From Phoenix dactylifera (lineage: Eukaryota > Streptophyta > Magnoliopsida > Arecales > Arecaceae): a DNA stretch of 64,000 nucleotides. The translations under genes were made by a program, and so were the position numbers. The notes beneath the pieces are model-generated. The model searched no databases. It worked only from the letters and a program-made list of their open reading frames with translations, and was not told where the DNA came from. The DNA lies in contig NW_024067676.1 in NCBI RefSeq assembly GCF_009389715.1, positions 1,307,501 through 1,371,500 of the forward strand, written 5' to 3'. This document shows, in pieces, positions 17,861 to 30,903 of the stretch. Position 1 is the stretch's first letter, and every line of letters starts with the position of its first letter.

Positions 17861-20800
17861 AGTCAAATCGTCAATCAGCTTTCTCCTTCAAAAGAAAATT
17901 GGAAAAAAAAACCAGGCTTAGCTAGAAAGACCAAGTAATTTCTGTGCTCATCCATAAAATTAATTTGAAGAGGCTTTAAGGATTGGTAAGCTAGTGGTTG
18001 ACGAGTGAGCGTGGCCAAGGGTGCAACGCCATTGTTTGGGGGGGCTTACATGGGAGGAAGTTCAAGGGGTCAAGATAAACTTACCATAAAGCTTGTTCTC
18101 TGTTAATCTTGGGAATTGTGTGTCATATTTCTTTTGTACGATCTTTTGTACGTCTTGGTCAGAAGTTTTACACAAGTGAATGGTAATCCTTCTGAATTGT
18201 TGGAAAGAAAGTTTAAAGTTAGAACTACATTATAGCAGCTAGTTATTTTAACTAAAGTGATGGTGTATTATCTTTTACTGGGTGCATAGAAGACTCCAAT
18301 TGGCCTTGGTAACGAGGGTCTTGTCTCCTTTCCTTTTTTTTTTGAAGGGTCAGGGTAGACCTAATAAATCCTTGATGAGAGTTTTGAGGGAGGATAAAAA
18401 GCTTCATTATTAGTGGATGTCTTCCCTTATAGGAAAAATGGTGAACATTATTGGTTATGGTGACTTATGGTAATTGGAATGAGGCATAATAGTTATTATT
18501 GTAACAAACTGAGATTTTTAATAGGTGGGCTTGAGAATAAATCCTATTATCATGACTGTGATAATAGGATTTCTGATATATTTTTGTTTGGGACCTCCAC
18601 CCTGATGCTCTCCTAATTTGTAATAGAATTGTTATTACATAAATTCACTAACTTGTTTCATGACAATATAAACTTGATTTTTTTCCTTCAAATGCTTTTG
18701 TGATTAAGGATTGATATCAAGAAGAACTGTATTAATTAAGTTAATGTCAATGACTGGCACATGAGACTTGGAATTTTGCCTTGGGGTGTAAGAGTGTGAA
18801 CTTTATTTTATGTGCTTGATTTTTGTGACGGTAGTTGGAACTAGATTATTAAACTGTAGATTGCTTTATGCAAGTAGTTATTACGCATAGGTTGTTAAGA
18901 GCCCTTTAGGCTTGGTTACCAAACTGAGAAGAAATTTTGGAACAACGTGAACTTTTTCTAGTAGGATCATTTTTAGATTGCTGTAAAGTCAAAAACATGT
19001 TCGCGAGCAGGGTAGCAAAATATAATATTTTCCTAGGGAAAAACTACTTGTTCCAGTAGTCATAGTTTATCCACTTTAAGTGAGTTCTTGTGGCTGAATT
19101 ATGACCAAGCATTAGTTTAGTCAGAAAAATAGTTTGGACATTCAATCAAGAGGATTTGAATTTTTGAAGTTTATTATTAAAGCCTTTCTTGAGAAGTGGT
19201 TTTGGAGGTTTGGATCAATGTTACATGGACACATATATGAGAACTGAATTTGTATGTGTTCAAGTGTATGATGATAGGAGAAGAATAAAGGAGCAGGGCG
19301 AGAGAGAGAGAGCTGGGAAGGAGAGGAATGTCTGCATAACAGGGGTCTGGATTAGAAAAAGGAAGGGTGGCTGGCAAGCCTAGTATGGCTGAGAAGGTAG
19401 GTGGGAGTTTGGCTTAAAAAGATGGCTCGAGGTGTTCATTTATTGTGTTATGAAATTGGGAATACCTAACTACCGATTCCATATGGTATTTGAAGTTAAT
19501 TTCTCAGAAAGTTAAGGTTTTGAAATTATGCATGTTGATCTATACATGCTTCCCTCCCCTCAAAATGCATGTATAAAAAGAAAAAAAGTATAGAGAGAGA
19601 GAGAGAGAGGAAATGATCCATTAGTTTGAAAATAGCTTTTATGTTTCCTCCGTCTGCATGCCTCTTTGCAACTTACTGGCATTATATGGATTGCACCTTC
19701 TAAATTGGGAAATACCAAGAATATGAGTCTTATACTAAATTACTAGAGATCACTTTTTTGTTGGCTTTGTTATAGGTGCTTCACCTCCCTACTAGAATAG
19801 ACTCAACTAAATGAATTTTGTTATCAAGAGGTGGATGTTTTAAATTAGGGCCTGAAGAAGTCAACCTAGACCCATCAACCTGCCCTCAGAAAACTGGGCT
19901 CAGGTCATTCCACTGTTGATCCAACCGGACTTGGATTGACCTGGACCCAGCTTGGCCAAAATACTAGCAGGTTCAGTTTGGGCACCGTGCTCCTGGACCT
20001 GGAGGGTTGACTTTCTGAGTTTGCGAGAATGTATATTCTACTGGGCAGAAGATTTAGAATCATTTGAATGTTTTTTCTGATCTCAACTCTAGTGCTCCAA
20101 TTCTGCAGCAACTAGAATGGATGAAAAAGAAAAGGAAATTTCTAGTTTCAATGCCAATGAAGCCCATGGTCCAAAAGAGTCCAGGGAAGCTGATTTAATT
20201 TTTTTTTAAAAAAAGAATTGAAGCTATTGGTCTAATTTGCTAAGGAGACCACTTGGATGGAGCAAAAAGTAATTGCCTACTTCTATACCCTCTTGTGAGT
20301 TGTGACTAACTTTAGTCCATTTTTTTCCCCTTCTCTTGCTCTACTCTCAATCCCAAAACCAAAAGAACTTCTCCATCCTCTTTCAGCCTTTCTCACTCTC
20401 AAGCTCTAAAAGAAAAGTAGAAAGCGCTAACGGCAGCCAAGGAGGAGGTTACCGACTTAGGTCTTCTGGGAAAGCATCATGGTTCCCCTGTTGTTTAACT
20501 TTATATTCTCTATCCCAAAAAATAAAGACCTTCTTAATGTTCTGTCTCACTCTCTAAGTCTGAAAGAAAAGGAGAATGAGAGAAAGGAAGCCAAATCAAG
20601 GAAGTGATCAGGGGTTTAGGGTCTTCTCGACAAGCATCACCATTACTGTTTCCCTGCTGCTTCTGAGTCAACCTATCAGCCATGATGACCTCCAGATCTT
20701 GGTCAGCTATCCATGTTGGCCCACTCCTTTGTTAATATGTTTCTGTGGGGCTGTCATGGAGAGATCTTGAGGGTTTGGTTGATTAGAGCTTTAGAAGAGA

Positions 20801-23800
20801 TTAGGTTCTTAGAAGTCTATGAAGAGTTTCGGCTATTATTTGTTACTTAGTTGTTTTTGCACTCGATAATTTCTTTTTATATAGAAAAGAAGAATCTTAA
20901 CTCGCAAATTAGGAAAATTTTCCTGCTAAACTATATAAAGGATCAAAATATTGATAAGAGTCGGACTTATAGTTTTCTTCTTCACTCTAAAAATTTACTC
21001 ATAAGTACCAGTAGAGTTGGAGCTGTCTTATAGAATGTCTGTCTCTTGCCTGTTCTGCATATTAACTCCTTGGAATATGCTATTTGTAGATAATGTTTTA
21101 ACAGATGGGATGAGAATGGTTGGGAATGCAAAAACTGATTTCTCACTAAAACCTTTGGAAGATAGGGTCTTTAGGACTAAAGTGGAGTTTGTAGGATGCA
21201 ATTTGTTTGGAAATTGAAATTAAAATGGTGACCTAGTCTAAGTGGACTTAATTTTCAAGTGCGATTTCTTTTATTTCACCTTGGATATGTTATTTGTAGC
21301 AGTGAATAGATAGTTAAAGGTATTCTAATAGGACTGGAGAAGGTTACTTAAAATGGATAGGTGATTATGGGTTATGGTACAAAAACTGCATACCCAGGAG
21401 TTTCTAAGACAAGTCTGTATTACAACCATATGGCCCAAAAAGCTGTATGAAACAGAATGTAGACAATAACAAGGGCCAAGCCTATGAGAGGTTTGCCCAT
21501 AACAAGGGCCAAGCTTATGAGATGTTTGAGAGATGATGGATGTATAGTTAAACTTGAAAAGTATGAGAAATGAGTACATTGGAAGAAGCATAAGAGCCAC
21601 AGCCTTGTGGATTTAGTAGTTTATAACTGCCATGAGATTGTATGAGACATGCCCAATGAAGGTTTGTAAAGGCTAAAATAAGGAATTCCTTCTAGTTCAT
21701 GTTTAATTGAAAAAAAAAGGTGGGGGCGGGGGTGGGGAAGATCTAAAATAACATGGATCAAAGTTGTGAAAAAGGATTTGGAAGGCTGGCAATGATGAAA
21801 AACTATCCTTTAGTAGAAATATATGGTGAACAAGGATTCCTGGGCCAACCAAAAATAAATAACCGACTTCATAAACTCTACTTCTGATTGTGTGAGTAAA
21901 GCCCGAACCTATGACCCCATTTCCTCCTATAACTAAATAAATATATGCTTCTTGAGATCTTCTATGCCATTTTTTTTTTTTTACTAAGTGCCCAACCCCT
22001 CCCCCACCCCACACAGTCGCTAAATTCGCTGCCTGTGTAATGTACCCTGTAGTTTGATTCATTGGTCATCAACTTTGAGTAGAAGACATGGAGGTAACAC
22101 AGATGATCATCATTGTGGTTTTGGGATGACTTGCGGCAAGGGGATATAGCATTGAAGATGCATTGACCAGTAACTTTAAAGCGAACTTGATAAACGGGCA
22201 TGGATCAGTATTGCTTTTGCATCTCAAGGTGATGGTGATGGAGTTCTTATGAAATTTTATCTTGATCACATTGTACCGTGCTTTGCAATACTTAATATGT
22301 TGTAAATTGTTGGCATGGTGCATGAGTGTATTTCGTGCACCAGCTCCTTGTATTGCAAAACTACTATGATGCACTCAGAAGTTTGGCGCCTTGCTCAACG
22401 GAGCGTATATTGATTGTTTATCTAGACATACCCTAAATACATATTCCAATTTTTGCATAAAATCTATTGCACATCTGTAAATAACCTTCTGAGGTTTTTA
22501 AGGCTATCTCATCTTTGATGTAGATTTATCAATGTTGGAATTATCTGAAGGTTGGGGTATAGTCATAAGTTGTCAGGGTAGCAGAAGCATTAGGATAGTG
22601 TCATGTGCTTTGATATTTATTTCATATATACTACAATGCACCTAGGCCCTTATCTATGCTGCTGATACCAGCTTTCAGATTGTAGGTTGATGGCTGAAAT
22701 CAGATTGCTCATCTTTGCCTCTCATCTTTAGACATGAAGGCTGGCGGATAAAAAAAGATTATGGTAAAAGACATGCCTAATAACAATGTCCATGCATCTG
22801 AATTGTTTAAATCATTCTGTATGACCTTTGTTGTTGGTCTCTTTTGTCATTGCAGTTGATCCTTTCAGTGAACCAAAACAGATTCTGAGCCCTTGTTTGA
22901 ACCGTATGAGTTCTGATTCGACGTTCCAATCCTTCTACCCTTCTAAGGAGTTGAATCCAACAATATCCAAGGTCCAATATAATTTTTTTCAGGTCCTCAA
23001 AAAATAATCAAAAACAAAACCTGATGAGGGGGAGATTGTTATCTGGGTGGAAGAAGAGGAGCTTGGTGGTGTAGGAGGGAAGGTTTAAAAAAGCAGTCTA
23101 GGGGAACACGAGTACACAGGCCCGTGATGCATGTTTAGAAGCAGAGTTTAAAATGATTTGAAGTGAGAAAGAGTTGTAGTACAATATTTATAGATTAGTG
23201 TAGATGGTTTTCAATCCCATGAAGTAACTTTAAAACTTATGCAAAATTTTCTTTCGAAAACTATTTCCATCTGAAGACAAATTTGACAGCCCCAAAGACG
23301 CCAACCCGCACCTTTTAACATTACGATGGATCATTATACAGTTTAGTAGTCATGGTTATGTTGTAACATTTTAAGGAGCTGATATATGGCTAATTGTCTA
23401 AGAACTTCGTATATATGAGTATATTTATGTATTATACTGGCCATTTTTAGCAGTTGTTATAGAATACAATGGTTTATAGAGGCGAGATCATGGCTGTTTG
23501 GATGTGTATCTATATACAATGAAACATAGTTTTTGCTATAGGTTAGTTACTGGTTCTTATGATTGTGTTATGTAATGTTGTTGCAATGAACAAAATGCAT
23601 GACTAATGGCCATAATGTCTTTTGACCCTAATGAGCTTAAGCAAACTAGGCCTTGTCTATCCTGGATCGTAGTACAGAGTTGGGTTCAAGCTTAGCTCAA
23701 TCTACTGTGACCCTGTTGAATGGATTGGCACTGTCCATTGCTTTCACATGATCTGTCTCTAAAGGTTACGAATAGAAAATGGATTCTTCCTCACATAAAT

Positions 23801-23929
23801 ATATTCATGATATGCATGTACCTATATAACTTGTTCACAGGCATCTAATTTGAAACATGCTTGGGTCAAAGGATGTATGTTATACAAGTCACGAAATCAG
23901 CTGGACCATTCCAGGTCAAGGACGGTTTC
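17861..23929. other. non-genic interval
   Basis: No supported gene. It contains a (GA)n run at about 19592-19610, a degenerate GACCTGGACCC-type repeat at 19840-20030, and a short tandem duplication around ATAACAAGGGCCAAGC at about 21466-21520. Two C/G-rich poly-purine/pyrimidine stretches lie near 21710-21740 and 21965-22015. Open frames here are short and show no family resemblance. Confidence 0.45.
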
Positions 23930-24070
23930 TTGATTTCTCAGTACCAAATTTTGTACCGATACTATCATATTAGAATATAGATATATGGCACGATATGGGA
24001 CAGAAAGACGTACTAAATATAATATGGCACGAGACTGTATACTGGTACGATATAGTACGGTGTCAACTTG
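23930..24070. repeat. degenerate GTACCG-type dispersed repeat
   Basis: Repeated TACCGATAC, GGCACGATATGGGAC and GGTACGATATAGTACGG segments resemble mutated versions of the GTACCG-rich element at 40230-40920. Confidence 0.4.
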
Positions 24071-26339
24071 TGTGGTAAATCTTGATTTGCATCAAGGTAG
24101 AGTTGCATCGGTGGTGAATGACGAGGATGTTGTAGGTCATTTGATCCGGGCTTCTTATATTTTGAAATACTACTGGATAGTCCCACAATTATACTTTCAA
24201 ACTGTATCATAGAAAAAGCTGTGGAAGTATTCAATCATTGGGTTTGGTGAATTAATTCCACCCTCAATGATTCAACCGATCTATCATTAGAACATTTAAA
24301 AAATGTCGATCTATCATTATATTACTTTATCCTAATCCCGTTGGAGATAATTCTAGGGTTGACATATTCCTTTATCCTGATCTCTTGCCGGATGTTGTTC
24401 GCTAGTTAGTATATTAGTTGCTTGTCCGTGAGGGATTCCAAGACGAAAGAAACAATATTACCTAACGTGACGTTTGGACGCTCTGAAGTGTCGTAAAAGA
24501 TGAATGCAAGGACGGCAAATCCAAGCATCTAACCACATCCTTCTAAAAAAGAAAATCTATTACAATATATGGAATACTCTATTGTTAATATTTTAGTCTT
24601 ACACTACATGTTCCAAAAGGAACATATGTATCCCTTGTACATGCAAGTAATATCTCATGTTTTTGGACTTGATCATCTTTCAGCACGCTTACCAGATCAT
24701 CGATGCAACATTTATTTCTCAACAGTTATTTGATGGTTTTTTTTTTTGCTAAAATTGATGATTTATATAGTTATAGTACGGACAAATCGCTCTAGGCAAC
24801 TCTCTCTCCTCAATTCATAGGGCACTTTTGGAGTGTTTAGCTATATACGAGGCCATGCAGTCTACGGCCTCATTAGCTTTCAGAGCCACGATTCTTTCAT
24901 GAAAGCTGTTGAATTAAACTTGGATATTTTCCACAACCTTAACGTGATCGTCGACTTTCTTGTTCACTTTCATGTCTTGGGTAGGCTGGTAGGCAATGTT
25001 TCTGGATTTGAGTTGAAATTGTTCAAGTGAGGGATAGCATCTCCTATCCTCTAGCTTCTGACATGGATTATCTCTTGCTCTTTTAATTACTGTGTAGCCC
25101 TTGCAATGGTCCAATAAATATATAGATATAAAACTGGAGCTTATGAACTGTTCGCATGAGTTGGTCTTACAGTTATTCCATTATTCTAGGGTTGACAGAT
25201 TCTTGTGCACACCTATGAAGCTTCTTGCACCATAACATCTTTACTTCACAAAGTTGTTAACAATTATCATAATAGTTGCTTGTATCAGAGGGATTAACTT
25301 TTTTGCATAGGGTGCTGTGTATTGTGTCAAGGTGAAGCTTAATAATTTCATTTCGATGGAATTTAAAGACGGCAAATCCAAGCAATATATCACACATTAC
25401 GCATATTTTGTACTCTTCAAAAGTCTAACCTTTGGTTATAAGGTTGTGGGTCTTTAACATTGGGAATGGAGGACGACGACCACCCGCAAGGAATCCAAAA
25501 AAGTCCTAGTCTCCGCATGGATATTTGCGCCTGAGAGCGCTTGATGCTTCTACCAAAGTCTACTCTCGATGCCTCTTTTCAGAATTTAGTTTTGGAGTCT
25601 CTCCCCCTCTAAATGTATAAAAAAAATAAAAAAACCCAATAGCTTACATTTATAATTTGGTAAGAAGACAATATTCCAAAGAAATGAAAGGGACATGGAA
25701 ATAGCAAATAAGGTGGCTTCAATTGCAGAAATGACCACCCTAATTAGCAAATCATACAATTCCTCGGCTTTGCTTAGGATCTGGGCTCTTTAAATTAATT
25801 ATTAGCCGTTATAATCGATAAGTGAAGGTAATTTTCGTGTTCAAAACTATGTAAATATGAATATAAATTTGAACATTTAATTATATTTGTATCTGAATAT
25901 CTATTATATTTATAATTTTGTTTAATCTTATATAATAAACATAAATAATTAATTAATATAATATTTTATTAATTTAATCTAACTTTCATATCTATATTTT
26001 TATAACTATTTATTTGTATTTATATTTGTTTAAAATAAATATAAATATAAATTTGTATTTTCGACTAATATTTGTAGATATTTTTCAAACAAAATAAATA
26101 TAAAGATAAAGAAATTTTAATTTTATTATAAATTTTTTTCCCAAAAGTATTGTGCTTAATCAAGGCCCATTTAAATTTAGCATCACCGAAACATACAGAT
26201 TACTAATCCAAAGTTCGCATTTTATTAATGATTATAAATGTTGAGAGCCAGCAAACGGTATCATCGATCAATATGATGGGCTTTCTCCCCCCCACCACTT
26301 TTTTTCTTTCTCCTTTCCAAATTACATGTAGGATCCACT
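24071..26339. other. non-genic, AT-rich interval
   Basis: No supported gene. Two regions (about 24350-24530 and 25180-25385) share ATTCTAGGGTTGACA, AGTTGCTTGT and GACGGCAAATCCAAGCA in the same order and look like an old duplication. Positions 25840-26150 are extremely AT-rich (ATAATTAATTAATATAATA), possibly a matrix-attachment type sequence or a decayed element. Confidence 0.4.
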
Positions 26340-26738
26340 TTAGCGTCGAGGTCCGTCGGAGAGAAGCCTCTCTCTCAGCTCGGCGGCGTCGACGTCTGCC
26401 CGCCGGTTACCGGGCCGGTAGTACCCGGTAACGGGATCCGGAACCCAGGAATCCGAAGAAGAACCGGAAGACGAACTCGAACCCACAGCCGCCTTCCTCA
26501 CCGTCTTCTCTTCCACCGACGACCTCCCCCTACTCGCCGCCGTTCCCGTTACCGCCGCGTAGCCCCTCCTGCCAACCAAAACAGAGATCAATTGCAACCG
26601 TCAGATCCACTGCAGGACCGCCAGATCCAACGTTCCGTAGCATGGAAACAGATGCTTCTCTTACCTGCTGATCAAGACCGCGATCCCGTCGGAGAGAGTA
26701 GCGGCGAGCGTCGTAGCACTTGAGAGAGCGCGAGCCAT
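26340..26738 (-). CDS. SAG21: SAG21/LEA5-type late embryogenesis abundant protein (LEA_3), two exons
   Basis: Exon 1 is 26738-26665 and encodes MARALSSATTLAATLSDGIA and a few more residues. The intron is 26664-26569 (GTAAGA...GGCAG). Exon 2 is 26568-26340. The product is 100 aa. The N-terminus, rich in Ala, Ser and Arg and ending RRGYAA, is the usual mitochondrial presequence of this family. The C-terminal signature SWVPDPVTGYYRPGNR and AAELRERLL is the conserved LEA_3 block (PF03242). Between them is an unusually Ser/Gly-rich linker (about residues 54-65). Family members protect mitochondria and are induced by drought, oxidative stress and senescence. A TATA box lies at 26888-26896. The splice sites preserve the frame exactly and I see no defect. 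Confidence 0.92.
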
Positions 26739-26887
26739 CTGATCTTGATTCGACGGTACCGATGCCGCTAACGCAGTAGTAGAAGAAAAGAGAAAAGAAG
26801 AGGAGGAGCAGAGGAGGCGCTTCTCTTTTCCCTCTCTGTCTCTCTCTCTCTCTCTCTCTGATTTCTGAAGGAGAGAAAGGACCAGAG

Positions 26888-26896
26888 TATTTATAG
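26888..26896 (-). promoter_or_regulatory. TATA box of the SAG21-like gene
   Basis: The minus strand reads CTATAAATA, 150 bp upstream of the ATG. A CT-rich leader ((TC)n on the plus strand near 26840-26860) lies between them, a common plant core-promoter layout. Confidence 0.7.
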
Positions 26897-27780
26897 ACGG
26901 AGAAGGCGGAGTCAGAGGAGGCGTCGGACGCCATCGGGGTCCGACTTGCGTCCCACCCACTCCACGAGCGTCGGCGGTGGAGGTACGGGAAATATTTTAG
27001 TAAACGGAAAATTGCACCCACCGTCCTTTTTTAATGGCTAATAAGTAGGCCCCACAATGCGTATCGTCATTGGGTTGGAACGTACAATGTCTGTGAGGTC
27101 CAAAAGGGCCGGGCTGGCTGGGTGCGTCCACTGAGGGGTGGGGCCCGCGAGAGCGTGTGGACAGGAGTGGAGGGGTGGCGGGGTTTCCTAGAATCCGTGA
27201 CTCGTTTAATTTGTAAAGGTTGGCGAGAAGAGACTTTATACTTTGCAATAAAAAAAAATTCGCCCACCCCGGGATCGAGCAAGCATCACGGATGGAGAAA
27301 TAGGGGGAAGAGAGGCCCGATGGAAACTGTGTATAAATTTTTTTTTTTTTTTTGCTAAAACTAATAAAACATTCTGCAAATTGCATCAATTTGCAAAAAA
27401 TTCTCGACATGTCCAATTACTGTAATATATTAATCCTGCACTTCTCTAAATTTTGCAATTTTGTCCATTCTCTTTCTAATTAGGGTTATGTGGGCATAAT
27501 TTGTTGGAAGCGTTTACTTGTCAACTGACATGAAGATAATTAAGTAATAATTGGATTTGTCGTCACTATCATGCTCATAAACAAAACCAACTCTCAAACC
27601 CCTATCCTAAATGTATCCTCTCCCCCAACCCTCCTCAAGACGATCACATAGCTCCCACTAGTGATCCCTCGACCACTGCCACCACCACCCTATCTCGCTG
27701 CCCCTGTCCTCTCGTTCTCCTTTTCTTTCTTCCTCTTCTTTTCCATCCCCTCTCTTTCCTCCTCTTCTCCCTCTCCCGCT
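26897..27780. other. non-genic interval
   Basis: Promoter-distal sequence of the SAG21-like gene, an A/T run near 27336-27352 and a pyrimidine-rich stretch at about 27690-27785. No gene supported. Confidence 0.4.
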
Positions 27781-27970
27781 CTTTCTGCACCATAAGGAAG
27801 AAGAGGATAGTGCAGCATGACCAAATATTGGCCTTGGAACCATTGTAGTTCTTGTGGGTGAAGATCTTGGGAGCCATATAGGCTGAGGTGCCATAAAAGG
27901 TGTAGATAAGGCCTCTTCTTTCTTTGTTCTAGTAGAGTAGGGATAGTGGATAATTTTTCAATTTGAACGT
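27781..27970 (-). pseudogene. CIPK-like protein kinase activation-segment relic
   Basis: Translated on the minus strand with one frame change near 27905, the fragment gives VQIEKLSTIP, then EQRKKR, then YGTSAYMAPKIFTHKNYNG and SKANIWSCCTILFFLM. This parallels the activation loop and subdomains VIII-IX of CBL-interacting protein kinases (CGTPAYVAPEVL...GYDGAKADIWSCGVILF). The DFG motif and the APE glutamate are lost (APK). No other kinase segment is visible nearby, so this is a broken fragment of about 190 bp rather than a gene. Confidence 0.6.
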
Positions 27971-29885
27971 GCTTCAATTGGTTTGCATTTGGTTGCAACT
28001 AAAGGACATAAACTAGCAAGCAATACCACTTCTTACATTAGGCAACTACTTAAGCACATGACTTCTATTGATTTATTATGTGGACAAGATTAAAGTCCTA
28101 AAGCCTTCATTTGTTAGTGCACAGACTGTCTCAATTCCTCCAGGATAGATCTCACATGCCAAAATAGAAATGGAGGATCAGCATCATATACACGACCAAA
28201 TGGCTCTATGGTAATATACTCCTAGTTATGAAGCTTGCAAGTATATGTCTATCCTCACGAGCCAAAGGAATTAGTCCTTCATGCAAAGCTTCACAAAGTC
28301 TTGATAAGTGATAGACATCCATAATGAGAAGAGAAAATTGGCACATCATCTCGTCTCCTACAATTAGTGAGTCATAAATTAACAGGAATAAATTGATCAC
28401 TAGCCCAATTTTGGAAAAGATCACTTGCTTTCTATCTAATGAAAATATAACATGAAAATATCACTCCATCAACTACCTATTAGGGGAGAAGATAGGAGAG
28501 GGAGAGGAGGAGAGTGAAATGTTTGCACCACGTAGGCGTTCGCCATTAAGGAGCTCATGAGCTCTGAGCTTTCCTCTCCTCTCTTTTTCGCTCTCTTTTA
28601 TTGTTCCAGTTGGATCTATTCCCGAGTTCTAGGGTTTTAATATATTGCTTTTGGTGGTGGCCTCCATAAGAAGACGACCAGTCCAATTTTGGGAGGATGG
28701 AAAGAGGGGGATTTCATAAAAAGGGAGAAGGCTTTGTTTGAAAAGCATCATGTTTGTGATGCCTCTTTCTTTCTTTAGCACTTACCTTCCTAATTTCTTT
28801 CCTATGGACTAGGATTTGTGGAGGGAGAGGGAGAAGAGGAGGGGACAGATGGGGAGGGAGAAGAGGAGGTAATAGATGGAGAGGAAAAAGAAGAGGAAGG
28901 AGGAGGAGGAGGACAAGGGCGGCGGTGGTGGCTTGGGCAGGGGGGGAGGGGGAAGGGGGGGAATGAGTTAGGGTTAGCATTTGAGGGTGAGTTTTTTTAG
29001 TAGGGGTGATAGTGATGATAGATCCAATCATCCCCTAAGTACGTTCACATCAGCTAACAAGTAGGCATTTTTCTTTACATCAGGTGATAAATAGGTACTT
29101 TCGAGAAGCTATGTCCACATCAACTAATAAGTATTGTTGGCGAGCTCTAGCTCTATGGATATCCATTATCGGGATAATTCAATCTTAAAACAAACTTGCA
29201 AAATTTGTACCAGATGCTAATCCTAAGAATTCATGGGCATCATCAATTAAGATTACACCAAACAAGTCATCAAGCTTGCATTCATCATCACCTAATCATA
29301 CATAAACATTGTGAATCGTAATACTTCAACAATAATCACATGTCTCTCGCCACCATGCACTTGGAAAGTTGCACCAACCTAGTCAATCACATAGTAGGCC
29401 CATCTCTAGCTTCAATAATGCACCACTAATTGTGTATCTTTAAACTAATTAACATCATGCCTATTTAACTATGCCATGACATATTGCACAAGATCCATAC
29501 CTAACTTTCCTACTAGAAGTCATGTCTACCACACCTACCTCATGAAACCAAGAATTCCAGGTGGCATGGAGATTTCTCCTTCACCAATTAACCATGTCAA
29601 GGCTAACTCTATCCAACTTATACCAAACACTGCCAATATTTGGTTGTCTTCATTTCTAGAAATTTTGGACTCAACCATGAAGCCAGAGAATAAATTGGAC
29701 CCAAACCTGGTCAAACCCGACAACAAATAGCACAAAGTCAAACTGTCCCCGACAGCAAAAGTAAACCACCACGTCGTCACCACAAAGAAAGGAACAAAAG
29801 AAAATCCAGCAAGGGAGGAGAGGTGATCGAGAGAGGAGGAGAAGGCGAAGGGAAAACCCTCCGGGATTTGGAAGGCGGGAGAGAG
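27971..29885. other. non-genic interval and PP1 5' flank
   Basis: No supported gene. A purine-only stretch (GGAGAGGGAGAAGAGGAGG and similar) runs through about 28815-28960. The last 100 bp before 29886 are GA-rich and probably the PP1 5' leader. Confidence 0.4.
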
Positions 29886-30081
29886 ATGATGATGACGAAG
29901 AGATCGATGGGGGCCGTCCTGGACGACATTGTCCGGCGGCTCGTCGACGGCGGCCGCGACGGCGGCCGGAAGCAGGTCCAGCTCTCGGAGTCGGAGATCC
30001 GGCTGCTCTGCGTCGAGGCCAAGCGGGTCTTCCTCTCCCAGCCCACCCACCTGGATCTCCACGCCCCCATCAAGATCTGCG

Positions 30082-30499
30082 GTGAGTTTTATTCCCTTTT
30101 GTCTTGATTCCTTTTTCGGTTTCTCGGAATTCTTGCCATTGTTGGTGCATTGGGTTGAGCATGAGTTGGTTTTGTGGAAGAGTTGGGGCATGAGATTGCA
30201 GGTCGTTGGGATTCTATTGGGTGGTTAGTTTTGAGTCTGTGCCATAAGAATCTCTTCTAGTTGAGGAAATTTTGGGATCCGGAGGTGGATTTGGGGTGGT
30301 CTGGAGAATCTTTCTGTAAGATTCGTTAGAATGATGTCTAGATTCTCTGTCTCAATTATAAAATCCATGGAAGTTTTCTGGGATTTTTTTTTATTTAAAA
30401 AAAAAACGCTACCAGGTTCCACTTCGCGGCATGAAGCCAATAAAGTTTCGATCTTTCTTCTGTTCGGGTATTTGGAGTTACAGTGGAAGCACATGAACT
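30082..30499. other. PP1 intron 1, part before the copia element
   Basis: Intron sequence with a T-rich stretch and an A-run near 30397-30405. It ends with GAACT, the left target-site duplication of the copia insertion. Confidence 0.6.
30495..30499. repeat. target-site duplication of the copia element, left copy
   Basis: GAACT directly before the element. The matching GAACT directly follows the element at 37157-37161. Confidence 0.85.
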
Positions 30500-30571
30500 T
30501 GTTAATCACATCTGTAAATAGGATCATATGTAGAACCAAGAAAGCGTACCTGGATCCATGAGTAATCTGCA
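30500..30571 (-). repeat. 3' LTR remnant (72 bp) of the copia element
   Basis: Identical to 36878-36949. It runs from TGTTAATCACATC to GTAATCTGCA on the plus strand. Beyond 30571 the sequence no longer matches the other LTR and is instead element 3' untranslated DNA. No polypurine tract precedes it. Confidence 0.93.
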
Positions 30572-30903
30572 AACATTAGGCGCGCATCATTCTAATCCAC
30601 AGTCAGTTGGGTCATCATAATACCATAATTAAACAACTTACTAATGCGAGTCAAGGCGGTTCCACATCAACATAATGACATAGTTCCTTCCAAGTACTAC
30701 AACACTAGCAAATTATTTAACCACAGTCCATAAATGAGAAATATCTTTAATGGTCAAACATTATGTCTTTGTCAGAGACAATTTCTGTAATCATACATTC
30801 AAAACCATACATGTACATATATTTGAAGAACAGGAAAATCAAAAACATAATCAATTATATCTAAGTGTCAAAGAAATAAACATAATACAATCCTCAACTA
30901 ATA

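Noticed and set aside
26530-27021. 163-codon minus-strand frame over the SAG21-like gene
   Set aside because: It runs through the intron, exon 1 in another frame and the promoter, while the spliced LEA_3 protein explains the locus.
28714-29031. Proline/serine/leucine-rich minus-strand frame
   Set aside because: Translation of the homopurine tract; low complexity only.
29535-30191. 218-codon minus-strand frame over PP1 exon 1
   Set aside because: Opposite-strand shadow of GC-rich PP1 exon 1 with no recognisable domain.
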